A program made the position numbers and the translations under genes. Positions 1 to 8,410 of a stretch of 64,000 nucleotides of DNA are shown here, piece after piece. The notes under the pieces were generated by a model. That model saw only the letters and a list, made by a program, of their open reading frames with translations, had not been told where the DNA came from and ran no database searches. This DNA is from Colwellia sp. MB3u-45 (lineage in GTDB: Bacteria > Pseudomonadota > Gammaproteobacteria > Enterobacterales > Alteromonadaceae). The stretch covers positions 1 to 64,000 of the forward strand of contig NZ_JACGVC010000050.1 of NCBI RefSeq assembly GCF_014077005.1, written 5' to 3'. Numbering within the stretch: the stretch's first letter is position 1; each line of letters starts with the position of its first letter.

Positions 1-361
1 TGTGCGCAGAGAAAATGCATCTGGGCAAGACGCTTGATTGAGCAATAGCTGGCTATTGTGATTGAGAGCACCGTAGCCTTGGTGTATTTTAACCAGCACA
101 AGTGGGCAATAACTTAATGAAATTGATATAACTTAAACGGCAGCTATGAGTTTGTAAAGACATAGCGTTGTATTTATCCTGACAGATAACTGAGCCAACA
201 ATATAGTCTTTAACCTTTTTAAAAATTCAGATGGCAGAAGCTATTTACTCGATATAATCACTTTAGGGGCTAACCTATTACTTTGATTCAACGCCTTTCT
301 TATAATCTGCGATAAATTAAATATTGCCTATTCTCTGAGCGCTAAAGCGTTTGAACTCCCC
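1..361. other. left-edge intergenic stretch with one short palindrome
   Basis: No gene is recognisable. A 7-bp perfect inverted repeat (CAATAGC, TG, GCTATTG) lies at 43-58. A very similar palindrome (TAATAGC, CA, GCTATTA) with related flanks, GCTTGA before and GATTGA after, occurs at 3389-3404, so the two bracket the two genes between them. They may be REP-like units; nothing more can be shown. Confidence 0.4.
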
Positions 362-505
362 CTAATCCCTTGACAGAGCTTCAATAGGGTTCATTTTTGC
401 CGCATTACGGGCTGGAAGATAACCAAAAAAATACCTATGAGGCTCGAGCAAGCAGAAGCGGCTATTATGTCCTGCCACACTTGTAGCTGATAAAAAATGA
501 TGACA
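362..505 (-). pseudogene. C-terminal remnant of a MacB/FtsX-type ABC transporter permease
   Basis: Reading minus, the last 22 codons before a TAG at 362-364 give FFGYLPARNAAKMNPIEALS followed by RD, the typical C-terminal end of MacB-family permeases (last transmembrane helix plus PAR-A-x-x-P-IEALR). About 40 upstream codons (IIAASACSSLIGIF) are in another frame, so one base has been lost in the run of T residues near 427-433. No N-terminal part or partner ATPase is present. I infer a decayed, non-functional gene end. Confidence 0.6.
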
Positions 506-517
506 TTTAATCAGCTA

Positions 518-2173
518 TTAACTCATATGCCTTTGTTGTCGCTGCAATGATTTATTCTTAACCCTAGCTGCTGCTTGTGGCACCGCATAAAGGCTCAAGC
601 TGCTAAACAAGCTTTTCAATTTAGCTGCTTCGTAATCTTGCTCTATCTTTTCGATAACCGCTTCATGCTTTTCAGGATACAAAGCTTCAACCGCTTGTGA
701 AATTAGCTCAAATAACTTTTTCAGGTTAATTTTATGAATTTGCCCGGTTTTATTAAAAATCCACTCGGTAATCGCCATAAAATCATCAAACGGTTCATCC
801 GACAACATATGGGGTAAAGCGTATTTAAAACGTCCTGAATTACCAATCATGTCCCAATAGCGAGCAAAGCGATTAATACGTTGCATGGTGGTAAAGCTCA
901 CCCGGTCGGTACTTAAGATATTAAAAGGCGGCAAGGGATTAAAACGCAAATCAAATGCTTCGGTATGTCGAATAATCGGGCTACCTTTCAAACGTTTCAA
1001 TATACCCATTTGAATTTCATGCGGACGACAATGATAAAGTTGGTTGAAGCTGTCTTTAAAGGTCTCGAAGGTTTCGCCGGGTAAACCAAAAATAAGATCA
1101 GCATGAATATGCGCGTGGGTATGATCTTTTAACCAGATTAAATTGTCTTTCGACTTAGCGTTGTTTTGCTTACGGCTAATATTTTTTTGTACTTGTGTAT
1201 TAAAGGTTTGTATACCAATTTCAAATTGCAAACTGCCCTCTGGAAATTGCGCTAACACCTCTTTTAACTTTCTAGGCAGATGATCAGGTACAACTTCAAA
1301 ATGCAGATACAAGTCGTTAGTCATTCGGTCTAAGAAAAACTGCATAATTTTCATCGTGGTATTAATGTTTAAGTTAAAGGTTCTATCAATAAACTTAAAA
1401 TTACGTGCGCCACGGTTATATAAAATTTCCATTTGCTCCAGAAATATGACTATCTCAAATGGCACAGAGGTTTTATCTAAAGACGATAAACAAAACTCAC
1501 ACTTAAACGGGCAACCACGCGAGGCTTCAACATAAAGCAAACGATGAGTTAAATCTTCATCGGTATAATACTGATAAGGTGATGCTAACTCATTTAATTC
1601 AACGGGTTTAGAGTGAACTATTTTTTTATCGGGTGGCGTGTTATTTATAATGTCTTTACACAGTTGATAAAAACTTAAATCTGCCGGACCTGTCAATACA
1701 TAATCGGCATTGGCAACAATGGCTTGCTGCTCAGTTTCATAACTTACTTCTGGCCCACCTAAAATAATCTTAATGTCAGGCGCGATAACTTTTAATAAGC
1801 TAACCACATCGGTAGTTTCAACAATGTTCCAAATATAGACCCCAAACCCAACAATATCAGGTTTTGACGCAAGAATTTGTTCAACAATATCAATGGGGCG
1901 AGTTTGAATAATAAACTCTTTTATTTCACAATAATCCTGTAATTCTTTTAAATTAGCGTAAAGATAACGTAAACCAAAACTGGTGTGAAAGTATTTAGCG
2001 TTGAGGGTAGCAAGCACAATTTTAGGCACAGCTTTATCAATATCATCACTGTTTAACTCAGCAACCTGTGTACACTTTCTTATTGCCTCAGGTTTTATGG
2101 CATCTGAGGTATGTGCTTCAGTTAGATCAAGCTGGGTAAAGGTTAGTTCGGGATAATTTAATTGTTCTGCCAT
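518..2173 (-). CDS. B12-binding domain radical SAM protein (DUF4080 type)
   Basis: Radical SAM enzyme with an N-terminal cobalamin-binding-like domain (about residues 50-170, beginning KIVLATLNAKYFHTSFGLRYL-like and with an LGGPE turn) and the CxxxCxxC cluster motif CPFKCEFC at about residues 221-228, followed by the barrel and a C-terminal extension typical of DUF4080 proteins. The family binds [4Fe-4S] and S-adenosylmethionine; substrates are unknown. I prefer the ATG at 2173; the frame remains open to a TTG at 2251, but those 26 extra residues look unlike the family. It is followed by no operon partner; the SEC-C gene lies just upstream on the same strand. Confidence 0.85.
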   Translation of the reverse strand: MAEQLNYPELTFTQLDLTEAHTSDAIKPEAIRKCTQVAELNSDDIDKAVPKIVLATLNAKYFHTSFGLRYLYANLKELQDYCEIKEFIIQTRPIDIVEQILASKPDIVGFGVYIWNIVETTDVVSLLKVIAPDIKIILGGPEVSYETEQQAIVANADYVLTGPADLSFYQLCKDIINNTPPDKKIVHSKPVELNELASPYQYYTDEDLTHRLLYVEASRGCPFKCEFCLSSLDKTSVPFEIVIFLEQMEILYNRGARNFKFIDRTFNLNINTTMKIMQFFLDRMTNDLYLHFEVVPDHLPRKLKEVLAQFPEGSLQFEIGIQTFNTQVQKNISRKQNNAKSKDNLIWLKDHTHAHIHADLIFGLPGETFETFKDSFNQLYHCRPHEIQMGILKRLKGSPIIRHTEAFDLRFNPLPPFNILSTDRVSFTTMQRINRFARYWDMIGNSGRFKYALPHMLSDEPFDDFMAITEWIFNKTGQIHKINLKKLFELISQAVEALYPEKHEAVIEKIEQDYEAAKLKSLFSSLSLYAVPQAAARVKNKSLQRQQRHMS

Positions 2174-2280
2174 ACTGCTTTTTAAATACCTTTGATTAAA
2201 TACCTGATGATAATGTGCAATTATACTGTGATTGCTGATGTTATTCAGCAATCTTATTTTGGCTATTTCAACTTACTGTT

Positions 2281-3273
2281 TTACTGTAAACAACACTTTT
2301 TATATTTCTTGTTACTACCACACGGGCAAGGATCATTGCGGCCAGCCGTTGCTAATGAGCTTACGGGCACACTGTTCTCTAAAATGGTATTTTCGTCGTA
2401 CAAGATATTAGACAACAAACCGCCCTCGCCCATTAACGAATCAAATACATCAAGGTTGTCGTTTGAAAGGTTATCGCTTGAAAGGCTATCGATTGAAGGA
2501 TTGTCGAATACTTCATCATCTGAGCCATCACCTTCAGCCCAAGAGTTTAAGGTGTCAACAAGATTAAACTCTGTTTGAATAATGCCAGACTCAATCAACT
2601 TACGCCCATCAACACTTTGCCATGCTTTTACTTCATCTTGTTTAAAGCGGTATTCATCAAATACGTCTTTATCACATAAGCTAATAAACTGACTTTTAAG
2701 ATCATCAAGTTGATATTCGATACAAGAATCAGCTAATGCGCTCATTAAAAAACTACTGATTGAACTGGGTAAAGCCAAAAATGCGGCTAACCAAAGCGTA
2801 ATATGTTCACTTAATTCAGCTTTATCAATAGTGCCCACCTCGTATTGAGCAAATACCGCTTCCATAGCAGATGCTTTGCCATACATAGCTTGATGACCAT
2901 CAACAATATAGTCAGACAAGGCTTGTGTATTACCATTGGCGACATTATAAAATAAGGTTGATGTTAATTCAGTAATCGCATCACCAAACACCCCTTCAAT
3001 AGGCGTTAAAAACGAGTCACTGCACGAAAAAAGCTGTAAGCACTTTGACAGCGCAGGAGAATATTTTAATTCTGCTAATAATAAGGTGCCAAAAAATAAA
3101 ACGGCATTCTGCTCATCGGTTAGCGAACTATCATCTGCGACAAATTGATCTATTATCTGCTCTAATTCAGCATAAAATGCTGACCAATTCGTTTTAGCTA
3201 CGTCGAGCGCGGCAACAGGTAGTTCATTGTCATGTGCATTACCTATTACCAATAAAGCTTGTTCTAAATTCAT
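2281..3273 (-). CDS. DUF1186 / SEC-C motif protein
   Basis: A 330-aa mostly helical protein of the DUF1186 type ending in a SEC-C zinc-binding motif (GRNDPCPCGSNKKYKKCC, about residues 312-329), in which Cys-x-Cys and the terminal Cys-Cys bind zinc in SecA and many other proteins. An acidic, serine-rich linker (about residues 245-285) contains a short SL/NL-S-D/N-NL repetition. It is likely a cytoplasmic protein of unknown function; the SEC-C tail suggests ribosome, SecB or nucleic-acid contact but this is inference. It stands upstream of the radical SAM gene in the same direction, with about 100 bp between them. Confidence 0.8.
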   Translation of the reverse strand: MNLEQALLVIGNAHDNELPVAALDVAKTNWSAFYAELEQIIDQFVADDSSLTDEQNAVLFFGTLLLAELKYSPALSKCLQLFSCSDSFLTPIEGVFGDAITELTSTLFYNVANGNTQALSDYIVDGHQAMYGKASAMEAVFAQYEVGTIDKAELSEHITLWLAAFLALPSSISSFLMSALADSCIEYQLDDLKSQFISLCDKDVFDEYRFKQDEVKAWQSVDGRKLIESGIIQTEFNLVDTLNSWAEGDGSDDEVFDNPSIDSLSSDNLSNDNLDVFDSLMGEGGLLSNILYDENTILENSVPVSSLATAGRNDPCPCGSNKKYKKCCLQ

Positions 3274-3754
3274 GTAAATTCCGCGTTAAATAATCAATGA
3301 TGAGTGGCAAATGCCAAATGTTATGACCATTCAAAGTACGTAGATTTTAGTCGGATTAAAAATATTAACTACAAGGTACATGCTTGACTAATAGCCAGCT
3401 ATTAGGATTGAATGCAACAGGATAACGGGCTTTTTAAAGCGAATAAAACAAGAAATTTGAATGATGACGGGGGTATCTTAAACACTTCTTATTACCGTTA
3501 CCATGCAAAGCATCAGATTCAACCGAATTTTCATTTGATTTGCCACTATAACGTCCAAATTGCTCTTGTTTCGCTGCCATAAATTTAGCGTGCCAATTTA
3601 ACCAGAACACACACTCCTTGAAAAATGAACAACAAGGTTTAAGCCAACCTGACTTTATTTAGAATAACAATCATGACTTATAGGACTTTAGCTAGATATT
3701 TAGTACGATAGCTAGATATTTTACAGTGGTTTTTTAGCTTGTTCATTCAATAAA
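3274..3754. other. intergenic region at the distal end of the cassette array
   Basis: About 480 bp without a secure gene. It holds a palindrome at 3389-3404 and a short direct repeat of TAGCTAGATATTT near 3690-3720. A 48-codon minus-strand reading frame (3434-3580) starts with ATG but lacks a convincing ribosome site and resembles nothing I know, so I do not call it a gene. Confidence 0.4.
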
Positions 3755-3803
3755 AATAGCGTAGACGCAGCCAACCCTAATTTTTAGTTTAATATTTTGT
3801 TAA
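3755..3803 (-). other. degenerate attC half-site
   Basis: Read on the minus strand it begins TAACAAAATATTAAACT and continues with GTTGGCTGCGTCTACGCTATTTT, which follows the first half of the intact attC sites of this array (TAACAAGGCAATCAAACG, then GTTGGCTGCGTTTCGCTTCGC). The second half, ending GGCGTTA in the intact sites, is missing. It lies directly after the DTW gene, where the attC of that cassette would be. Confidence 0.5.
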
Positions 3804-3807
3804 GTTT

Positions 3808-4275
3808 TTAGCCATTAAATTGCTCAAATTTTAATGATAATTCTGCTGCCATTTTATCTTGTCCTTTAAGCCTTAATACTTCGATTATGCATTCGATGGT
3901 GCATAGGCCACCTTTAGGTTGATTGGCTCTCAGGTTATATAACGAAGCATTTGCCGTTTTCAAAGTGCATTGTGGCGCATTTTTTAAATACGAGCTCTGG
4001 TTGAAGATTTTATTTGATTCCTGCCATGTGCTATCAATAATAATAATGTTTTCATACTCTTCAATTGTTGGCCTTGATGCTGCAGACGATGATTCTGCCT
4101 TCGAATATAATAATACCGCCTCATTATTTTCTATGAGTCGAGTCAGGTCTTTATTAGGGTTTACTCTTTCCCAGATTATACGTTCAACAATTTCATTAGC
4201 ACTTTCTAGTGCCAGAGCGCCGGTATTAGTTGCCCTATGTAATTCACGCTCATGTGTAAGTAAAAATATTTTCAT
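3808..4275 (-). CDS. DTW domain protein (tRNA-uridine aminocarboxypropyltransferase-like)
   Basis: Contains the family signature IIIDSTWQES at about residues 78-87 (the D-x-T-W motif) and an N-terminal LLTHERELHRATNTG segment, which corresponds to the start of the SAM-binding fold of DTW proteins; relatives add a 3-amino-3-carboxypropyl group to uridine in tRNA. The protein is short (155 aa) and lacks the N-terminal Cys-rich zinc region of the longer members. The start lies only some 10 bases from the remnant of an IS end (4286-4311) and no good ribosome site is visible, so either this is a naturally short family member or its 5' end was replaced when the IS was lost. Confidence 0.75.
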   Translation of the reverse strand: MKIFLLTHERELHRATNTGALALESANEIVERIIWERVNPNKDLTRLIENNEAVLLYSKAESSSAASRPTIEEYENIIIIDSTWQESNKIFNQSSYLKNAPQCTLKTANASLYNLRANQPKGGLCTIECIIEVLRLKGQDKMAAELSLKFEQFNG

Positions 4276-4285
4276 TATTAGGTAT

Positions 4286-4311
4286 TGTTCCGCTTTATCG
4301 GGGGAAGATCA
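4286..4311. mobile_element. orphan terminal inverted repeat of an IS3-type element
   Basis: The 26 bases ending GGGGGAAGATCA match the terminal repeat of the complete IS3-type copy at 9934-11208 (outer end TGATCTTCCCCCG, then ACGGACAC) with a few differences. The rest of the element is gone. It abuts an attC half-site. Confidence 0.65.
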
Positions 4312-4334
4312 TTTTCCGTTTGAAGTTCTTGTTA
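4312..4334 (-). other. attC half-site cut by an IS end
   Basis: On the plus strand it reads TTTTCCGTTTGAAGTTCTTG then TTAG, identical over most of its length to the corresponding end of the intact site at 15781-15871. The other half is absent, replaced by the IS remnant. It belongs to the cassette with the 73-aa membrane protein. Confidence 0.7.
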
Positions 4335-4357
4335 GCATGCTTTACACCAAACTATTT

Positions 4358-4579
4358 TTATTTTGAATAAAGCCAATTGAAAAATTTTATCCAAATTTGA
4401 TAGAAGACTAAAATTGTAATAATTTTAATTACAAAATAAAGTGGGTCAAACGAATCAGGAAAAAAAAGATAATTAAAATTTAGCTTATAAAACGCAAATT
4501 CAGCCATAAAAAATGCAAAAATAAAAGCCAATACATTGGCTAGTTCAGAAGTAGGGTTTTGCCAAAAAGATTTAAACAT
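4358..4579 (-). CDS. small two-helix membrane protein, integron cassette gene
   Basis: About 73 aa with two hydrophobic stretches (roughly residues 14-33 and 45-64), the second followed by a Lys-Phe-Phe-Asn-Trp-Leu tail; an inner-membrane protein of unknown function. I place the start at the ATG preceded by AAGGA six bases upstream; the frame stays open nine codons further to a GTG inside the attC, which is unlikely to be used. The gene fills a cassette between two recombination sites. Confidence 0.55.
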   Translation of the reverse strand: MFKSFWQNPTSELANVLAFIFAFFMAEFAFYKLNFNYLFFPDSFDPLYFVIKIITILVFYQIWIKFFNWLYSK

Positions 4580-4596
4580 ATGCTTTCCTTGCATGC

Positions 4597-4691
4597 TAAC
4601 GCCCACTTAAGGGGCAAAATAGAGTTGGCTAAAATAGGTGAACGGAGTGAACAAAACAGCCAACTTTATTTTGTCCCTCTTTAAGTTGTTA
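4597..4691 (-). other. attC recombination site (95 bp)
   Basis: Minus strand: begins TAACAACTTAAAGAGGGAC and ends GCCCCTTAAGTGGGCGTTA, with imperfectly paired inner arms GTTGGCTG and AGCCAAC around a GTTCACTCCGTTCAC centre. This is the layout of chromosomal-integron attC sites such as the Vibrio VCR, whose end is GCCCCTTAGGCGGGCGTTA. Confidence 0.85.
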
Positions 4692-4703
4692 GGGCTAAAC
4701 GCC

Positions 4704-5140
4704 CTATTTAGATATACAATGCTTTTGAAAGCTACTATCAACAACATCTTTACTAAATTCAAAATCCATTTGAACCAAGGTTAAAACTGGTTGATTCGTT
4801 GTATTTTCCTTGGTAGGTTTATATTTCCATGTTGCTAATGAGGCTTGAGCGCTTTCATCAAATAGTCTTTTTGGATAAGATTTATTGATTTTATACTCTT
4901 GTACATCACCTTTTTCATTGATTTTTATAAGTAACTCTACACATCCAGAAATTTTTTTCATTGCTGCTTTTATTGGATATTTTGGGTTAACCCTTTCATT
5001 ATCTTCCAATATGTATCGAAAATACTTTGGTCATAATCATTTGTTAAATCTAAATACTCTGTTTTTTCTTGGTTAGTGTTTATCGATGAGCAGGAAATTA
5101 ACATTGATGAAAATGATAATATTAGTAATGTTTTTTTCAT
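4704..5140 (-). pseudogene. TonB C-terminal domain lipoprotein, frameshifted
   Basis: A lipoprotein start at 5140 (AAGGA before ATG; signal peptide with lipobox LISC) is open for 56 codons to a stop at 4970-4972. The TonB C-terminal-like domain (VNPKYPIKAAMKKISGCVEL at its start, YPKRLFDESAQASLATWKYKP further on) lies in a different frame from 5009 to 4704, with a stop just before it. The two parts fit one ancestral protein of about 145 aa: an indel between roughly 4985 and 5030 separates them. It is either a pseudogene or a sequencing error; translation from the internal TTG at 5009 cannot be excluded. Cassette gene. Confidence 0.7.
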
Positions 5141-5187
5141 TTTTCTATTCCTTTAGATGGATATGTCGCAGGCTAGAATTTTAGCCC

Positions 5188-5231
5188 TAACGCCCGCATA
5201 AACTGCGGAGTCAGATTTGATGCGTTTGTTA
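5188..5231 (-). other. short attC site (about 44 bp)
   Basis: Minus strand TAACAAACGCATCAAATCTG at one end and CAGTTTATGCGGGCGTTA at the other. The ACGCATCAAATC and the GTTTATGCGGGCGT arms can pair in part. It is far shorter than the neighbouring sites of about 90 bp and lacks their GTTGGCT arms, but it sits exactly between two cassettes. Confidence 0.6.
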
Positions 5232-5648
5232 TGTATTAATTGGAGGATTCTCTTCAAAGGCGGGTAATTCATGTGTTTCTTTAACCCAAGGAAGCATTCT
5301 TTTTGTCCAGCATTGAGCAGATGGCTTAATTAAGCTTTGATCATTTAAGCTGCCTGCCGCAAGTGCTGTGTAATTGGGAAGCCATGCAGAAGACTCGAAA
5401 ATATGTGTGCCGCATTCTGGGCAAAAAAACTTGCTCATAAGATTTCCAGAGTCGGTGGTTACTTTGAATTCTTTTAGCTTTCCTGTGATTGAAATATTCT
5501 TATCTTCAAACAGGCACATAGTTGCATAAGATGACCCAGTCCATTTTTGACATTCTAGACAATGACAAAGCATCGTTGCTTCTGGTTCGCTACTACATTG
5601 ATATGTTACTGATTCGCAAAGGCATCCGCCTTTTAATTTGTTATTCAT
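5229..5648 (-). CDS. GFA family (CENP-V/GFA domain) zinc protein
   Basis: A 139-aa single-domain protein with the family pattern of zinc cysteines: GGCLCESVTYQC near the N-terminus, LCHCLECQKWTGS at about 27-39, and FFCPECGTHIF at about 74-84. Relatives include glutathione-dependent formaldehyde-activating enzyme, though most small members have no known substrate. The fold is a compact beta protein binding one structural and one active-site zinc. The stop codon overlaps the start of the attC, as is common in cassettes. Confidence 0.85.
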   Translation of the reverse strand: MNNKLKGGCLCESVTYQCSSEPEATMLCHCLECQKWTGSSYATMCLFEDKNISITGKLKEFKVTTDSGNLMSKFFCPECGTHIFESSAWLPNYTALAAGSLNDQSLIKPSAQCWTKRMLPWVKETHELPAFEENPPINT

Positions 5649-5675
5649 TTTAATAGTACTCTAATATTGATATTG

Positions 5676-5769
5676 TCAACGTCCTGTTAAGGGGTAAATT
5701 TTAGTTGGCTAAAATGTAAAGCGAAACGGAACTAGCCAACTGTAATTTATCCCGCTTTAACAGCTTATA
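5676..5769 (-). other. attC recombination site
   Basis: Minus strand: TATAAGCTGTTAAAGCGGG at one end, CCCCTTAACAGGACGTTGA at the other, with GTTGGCTAG and TAGCCAAC inner arms. The GTTGACA end deviates from the GTTA of most sites here. Confidence 0.75.
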
Positions 5770-5784
5770 TGCCCAGTTTACCGC

Positions 5785-6012
5785 TCAACTTTTTGCGAAT
5801 AGCTTATTAAACAACTCTTCAGATTTTTTGAGCCCTTCATCTGTTAATACAACAGATTTAGCTTTACCAACGGGATCACAAATTAAACCTTTTTCATGTA
5901 ATCTCTTAGTCACTTCCCAGTCAATCTGTTTCCATGCTCGAAAGTGATCATGCAATGTGAGATACATTAAAGCTAGGGCTGCCTCATCTATTTTATTTTC
6001 ATCAATATCCAT
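5785..6012 (-). CDS. DUF6429 family protein
   Basis: Seventy-five residues starting MDIDENKIDEAALALMYLTL and continuing HDHFRAWKQIDW, LHEKGLICDPVGKAKSVVLT, then DEGLKKSEELFNKLF, which I recognise as the small DUF6429 family, probably a winged-helix-like fold; function unknown. The ATG at 6012 has GGAG six bases upstream and is preferred to the TTG at 6024. Single-gene cassette. Confidence 0.75.
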   Translation of the reverse strand: MDIDENKIDEAALALMYLTLHDHFRAWKQIDWEVTKRLHEKGLICDPVGKAKSVVLTDEGLKKSEELFNKLFAKS

Positions 6013-6035
6013 GATTAACTCCAAAACCCGAAGGG

Positions 6036-6188
6036 CATATAACGAACTTGTAAAATAACTCGTTTATTATGAATTCCCCCCTAAAATCGGGGTGCCAAAT
6101 GCATTACCTATATCGAGTAAATCGTCTACGGTGCGATACAGGAATACAAAGTATTAGTCGTTTTGGCTGAACTAGCTATTATACAGCC
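6036..6188 (-). repeat. 150-bp cassette leader repeat, copy 1
   Basis: About 150 bp between the attC at 6189 and the DUF6429 gene, repeated with roughly 85-90% identity at 6761-6911 upstream of the SRPBCC gene. Shared blocks include AATAACTCGTTTATTATGAA, CCAAATGCATTACCTATATC and GAGTAAATCGTCTAC. It contains no reading frame. It could be a promoter-bearing leader or an unusual recombination site; see findings. Confidence 0.7.
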
Positions 6189-6281
6189 TCAACGCCTACT
6201 TAAGCGGAAAAATATAGTTGGCTAAAATGTTGAACGGAGTGAAAACAGCCAACTATATTTTGTCCTTGTTGAACAGCTTAA
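6189..6281 (-). other. attC recombination site
   Basis: Minus strand from CTTAAGCTGTTCAACAAGG to CCGCTTAAGTAGGCGTTGA, with GTTGGCTGTTTT and TTTTAGCCAAC inner arms. Confidence 0.8.
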
Positions 6282-6292
6282 GTGATTACTTA

Positions 6293-6733
6293 TCAAGAAT
6301 GATCTATTTGTATGTCATTTGGAAAGGGGGTTCCCTTACCAGTTTCAAGCGCATCCTTGAGGCTGAGTAAGAATACTGCCCATTTAGTATTACAATGAGC
6401 CATAAAATCTGTCGTTTCATTCCAGTTTGAATGAGTAAACCTTACAAAGGTTTGATTCTCACCAGTTTCTAACTGAAATGAAATCTCTGTATCCATCCAT
6501 GATTCTGGTATATTACCCGAATGTTTCCAACATACAGTTTTATTTGGAATAAGTTTTGTAACCGTAAAATCTGGACCTCCACCGTTAAAACGAAATTTAA
6601 TCGTTGAGCCTTCCATTCCCGCTCCAGATATATCGTTAGTCCACCATTTTTTTAGACCATCATCTGTAGTTAATGCTTCATAGATTTTTTCAGGTAAAGC
6701 ATTAATACCAATTCGGTGATTTATATTAACCAT
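6293..6733 (-). CDS. SRPBCC / AHSA1-like protein
   Basis: A 146-aa START-like (SRPBCC) fold protein of the Aha1 C-terminal type: N-terminal INALPEKIYEALTTDDGLKKWW, central FRFNGGGPDFTVTKL, and C-terminal FMAHCNTKWAVFLLSLKDAL helix, all standard positions for the family. These small proteins bind hydrophobic ligands; no specific role can be assigned. The start is preceded by AGGAG (rc of ctcct at 6741-6745). Single-gene cassette carrying the 150-bp leader repeat. Confidence 0.8.
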   Translation of the reverse strand: MVNINHRIGINALPEKIYEALTTDDGLKKWWTNDISGAGMEGSTIKFRFNGGGPDFTVTKLIPNKTVCWKHSGNIPESWMDTEISFQLETGENQTFVRFTHSNWNETTDFMAHCNTKWAVFLLSLKDALETGKGTPFPNDIQIDHS

Positions 6734-6760
6734 AACAATCTCCTAAAGTTGAATAAGCAC

Positions 6761-6911
6761 ATAACGAACTTTTAGAATAACTCGTTTATTATGAATTCCT
6801 CCTAAAAATCGGGGTACCAAATGCATTACCTATATCGAGTAAATCGTCTACAGCGCGATACAGGAACACACAAATTTTAGTACTTTTGGCTGAATTAGTT
6901 ATTCTACAGCC
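6761..6911 (-). repeat. 150-bp cassette leader repeat, copy 2
   Basis: Second copy of the leader at 6036-6188. It ends at CTACAGCC, exactly where the IS1111-type element begins. In copy 1 the corresponding CTATTATACAGCC runs straight into the attC, which shows the uninterrupted arrangement. Confidence 0.7.
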
Positions 6912-7015
6912 ACAGACACAATGACTCCCCACAAGGTGCTAGCCTCTAAACGTGGGTTAGTTTTACAAACCAGCGCCATAATTAGTGTGTCAAACAACTA
7001 AAAAAAGAGGCTAGC

Positions 7016-8170
7016 ATGATAAAACATAACATACTTTTCATTGGCTTAGATACTCATAAAACATTTACTGAAGTCGCTTATATTGAAGACCAACGTGGCG
7101 CTAAATCAACGCATCTAGGTAAAATACTCAGTAATAAAGCCGCCTTTACAAAACTAGCGCGACAATTAGTCTCAAAATACCCAGATGCCACACTTCATTT
7201 TGTTTACGAAGCTGGCCCTTGTGGCTATTGGATTTACCGCTTGCTCACCAGTCTTAATCATTGCTGCTATGTCATTGCACCTTCGCTTATCCCTAAAAAA
7301 CCAGGAGAGAAAATCAAAACCGATAAACGTGATGCGCTCAAACTTGCCAAGCTGCTCAAGTCTGAAGATTTAACCCCTATCTATGTCCCTGAGCCCGAAG
7401 ATGAAGCCTTACGTGATTTATCACGAGCTCGTGAAACCGGCATGAAAGACTTAAAAGATGCTAAATATCAACTTAAAGCACTCTTGTTACGTAACAACAT
7501 TAACAGCAAAATAAAAGATAACTGGTCATTACAGTATTTGCGTTGGCTCGCTGAATTAGTGCTACCGCATCCTTGTTAGCAAATTGTTTTGCAAGAAGCG
7601 GTTTCAACCATTACTGAGCGACTAAAACGCTTAAAAAGGCTGGATAATGAATTAACACATCAAGTAAAAAACTGGCGGTTTTATCCTGTAGTTAAAGCGA
7701 TACAGGCTCTCCGTGGTGTGAGGTTATTAGTGGCCACAGGAGTGATTGCCGAATTAGGTGACTTATCACGATTCGACCATCCCAGAAAATTAATGAGTTA
7801 CCTTGGTCTGGTACCAAGTGAATATTCAAGTGGCGATAAACGCCACTTAGGTGCTATTACCAAATGCGGTAATAGCCGTGTAAGACGACTACTGGTCGAA
7901 GGTGCACACTCGTACAAACACAACGCCGATATATCAAAAGAAATGCAATTAAGGCAGGAAGGATTAAGTAAAAAAATCATCGATATGGCATGGCAAGCAC
8001 AATTGAGGTTATGCAGACGATATAATCGACTCATGCACAAAGGCAAACATCGTAATGTGGTCGTTACGGCCATCGCCAGAGAAATGATCGCTTATATTTG
8101 GGCTATTTCTCGCGAGGTAGTGCTACCAAAGATTGATGTGAAGCTAAGAATATCGAGAGTACCTGCATGA
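7016..8170 (+). pseudogene. IS1111-group transposase with in-frame stop
   Basis: Two reading frames, 7016-7579 and 7589-8170, are in the same phase and separated only by TAG at 7577-7579 (TGT TAG CAA). Together they give a 384-aa IS110-family transposase: RuvC-like N-terminal domain with GLDTHK, YEAGPCGYW and DKRDALKLAKLL carrying the DEDD residues, and a C-terminal Tnp_20 domain with ATGVIAELGDLSRF, LGLVPSEYSSG and GNSRVRRLLVEGA. A single CAG-to-TAG change would explain the break. A ribosome site (AGAGG) precedes the ATG. Probably inactive. Confidence 0.85.
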
Positions 8171-8189
8171 ATAACTGTCTAAAAAAAGG

Positions 8190-8410
8190 TGTTGAGTTAG
8201 CGCATGGGATCAAGCATAGGGTGTGGCACAACCACCGACGGCGTTAGGATGGCAATAGCCTAGCGGCTATTGAACCACGAACATAGACTGAAGACAGGTG
8301 CCACGACGAAATGAGTAAGGTAGGCGCTGCTAACTAATAGGTTAGTAATCCACGAATATCAGCATGATAACCGACGAAATTACTTGCTTCATTCTATGCG
8401 TTAACTCACT
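8190..8410 (+). ncRNA. candidate bridge RNA of the IS1111-type element
   Basis: The non-coding 3' end can fold: GAGTTAGCGCAT (8194-8205) pairs with ATGCGTTAACTC (8396-8407) with one G-T pair; GTGGCAC (8223-8229) pairs with GTGCCAC (8298-8304); CAATAGCC (8253-8260) pairs with GGCTATTG (8265-8272). The two inner stems enclose an internal loop whose 5' strand is GGCGTTAGG (8240-8248), matching the attC core GGCGTTAG and complementary to the plus-strand junction sequence. A second loop follows with weaker pairing. Bridge RNAs of IS110-family elements have this layout; its identity as such is inferred. Confidence 0.5.

Noticed and set aside
2192-2578. Plus-strand frame opposite the SEC-C gene, and similar frames opposite most large genes
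   Set aside because: These are antisense shadows of well-supported genes without their own ribosome sites or homology.
3434-3580. 48-codon minus frame near the end of the array
   Set aside because: No convincing ribosome site, no recognisable family, basic low-complexity end; left as unannotated.
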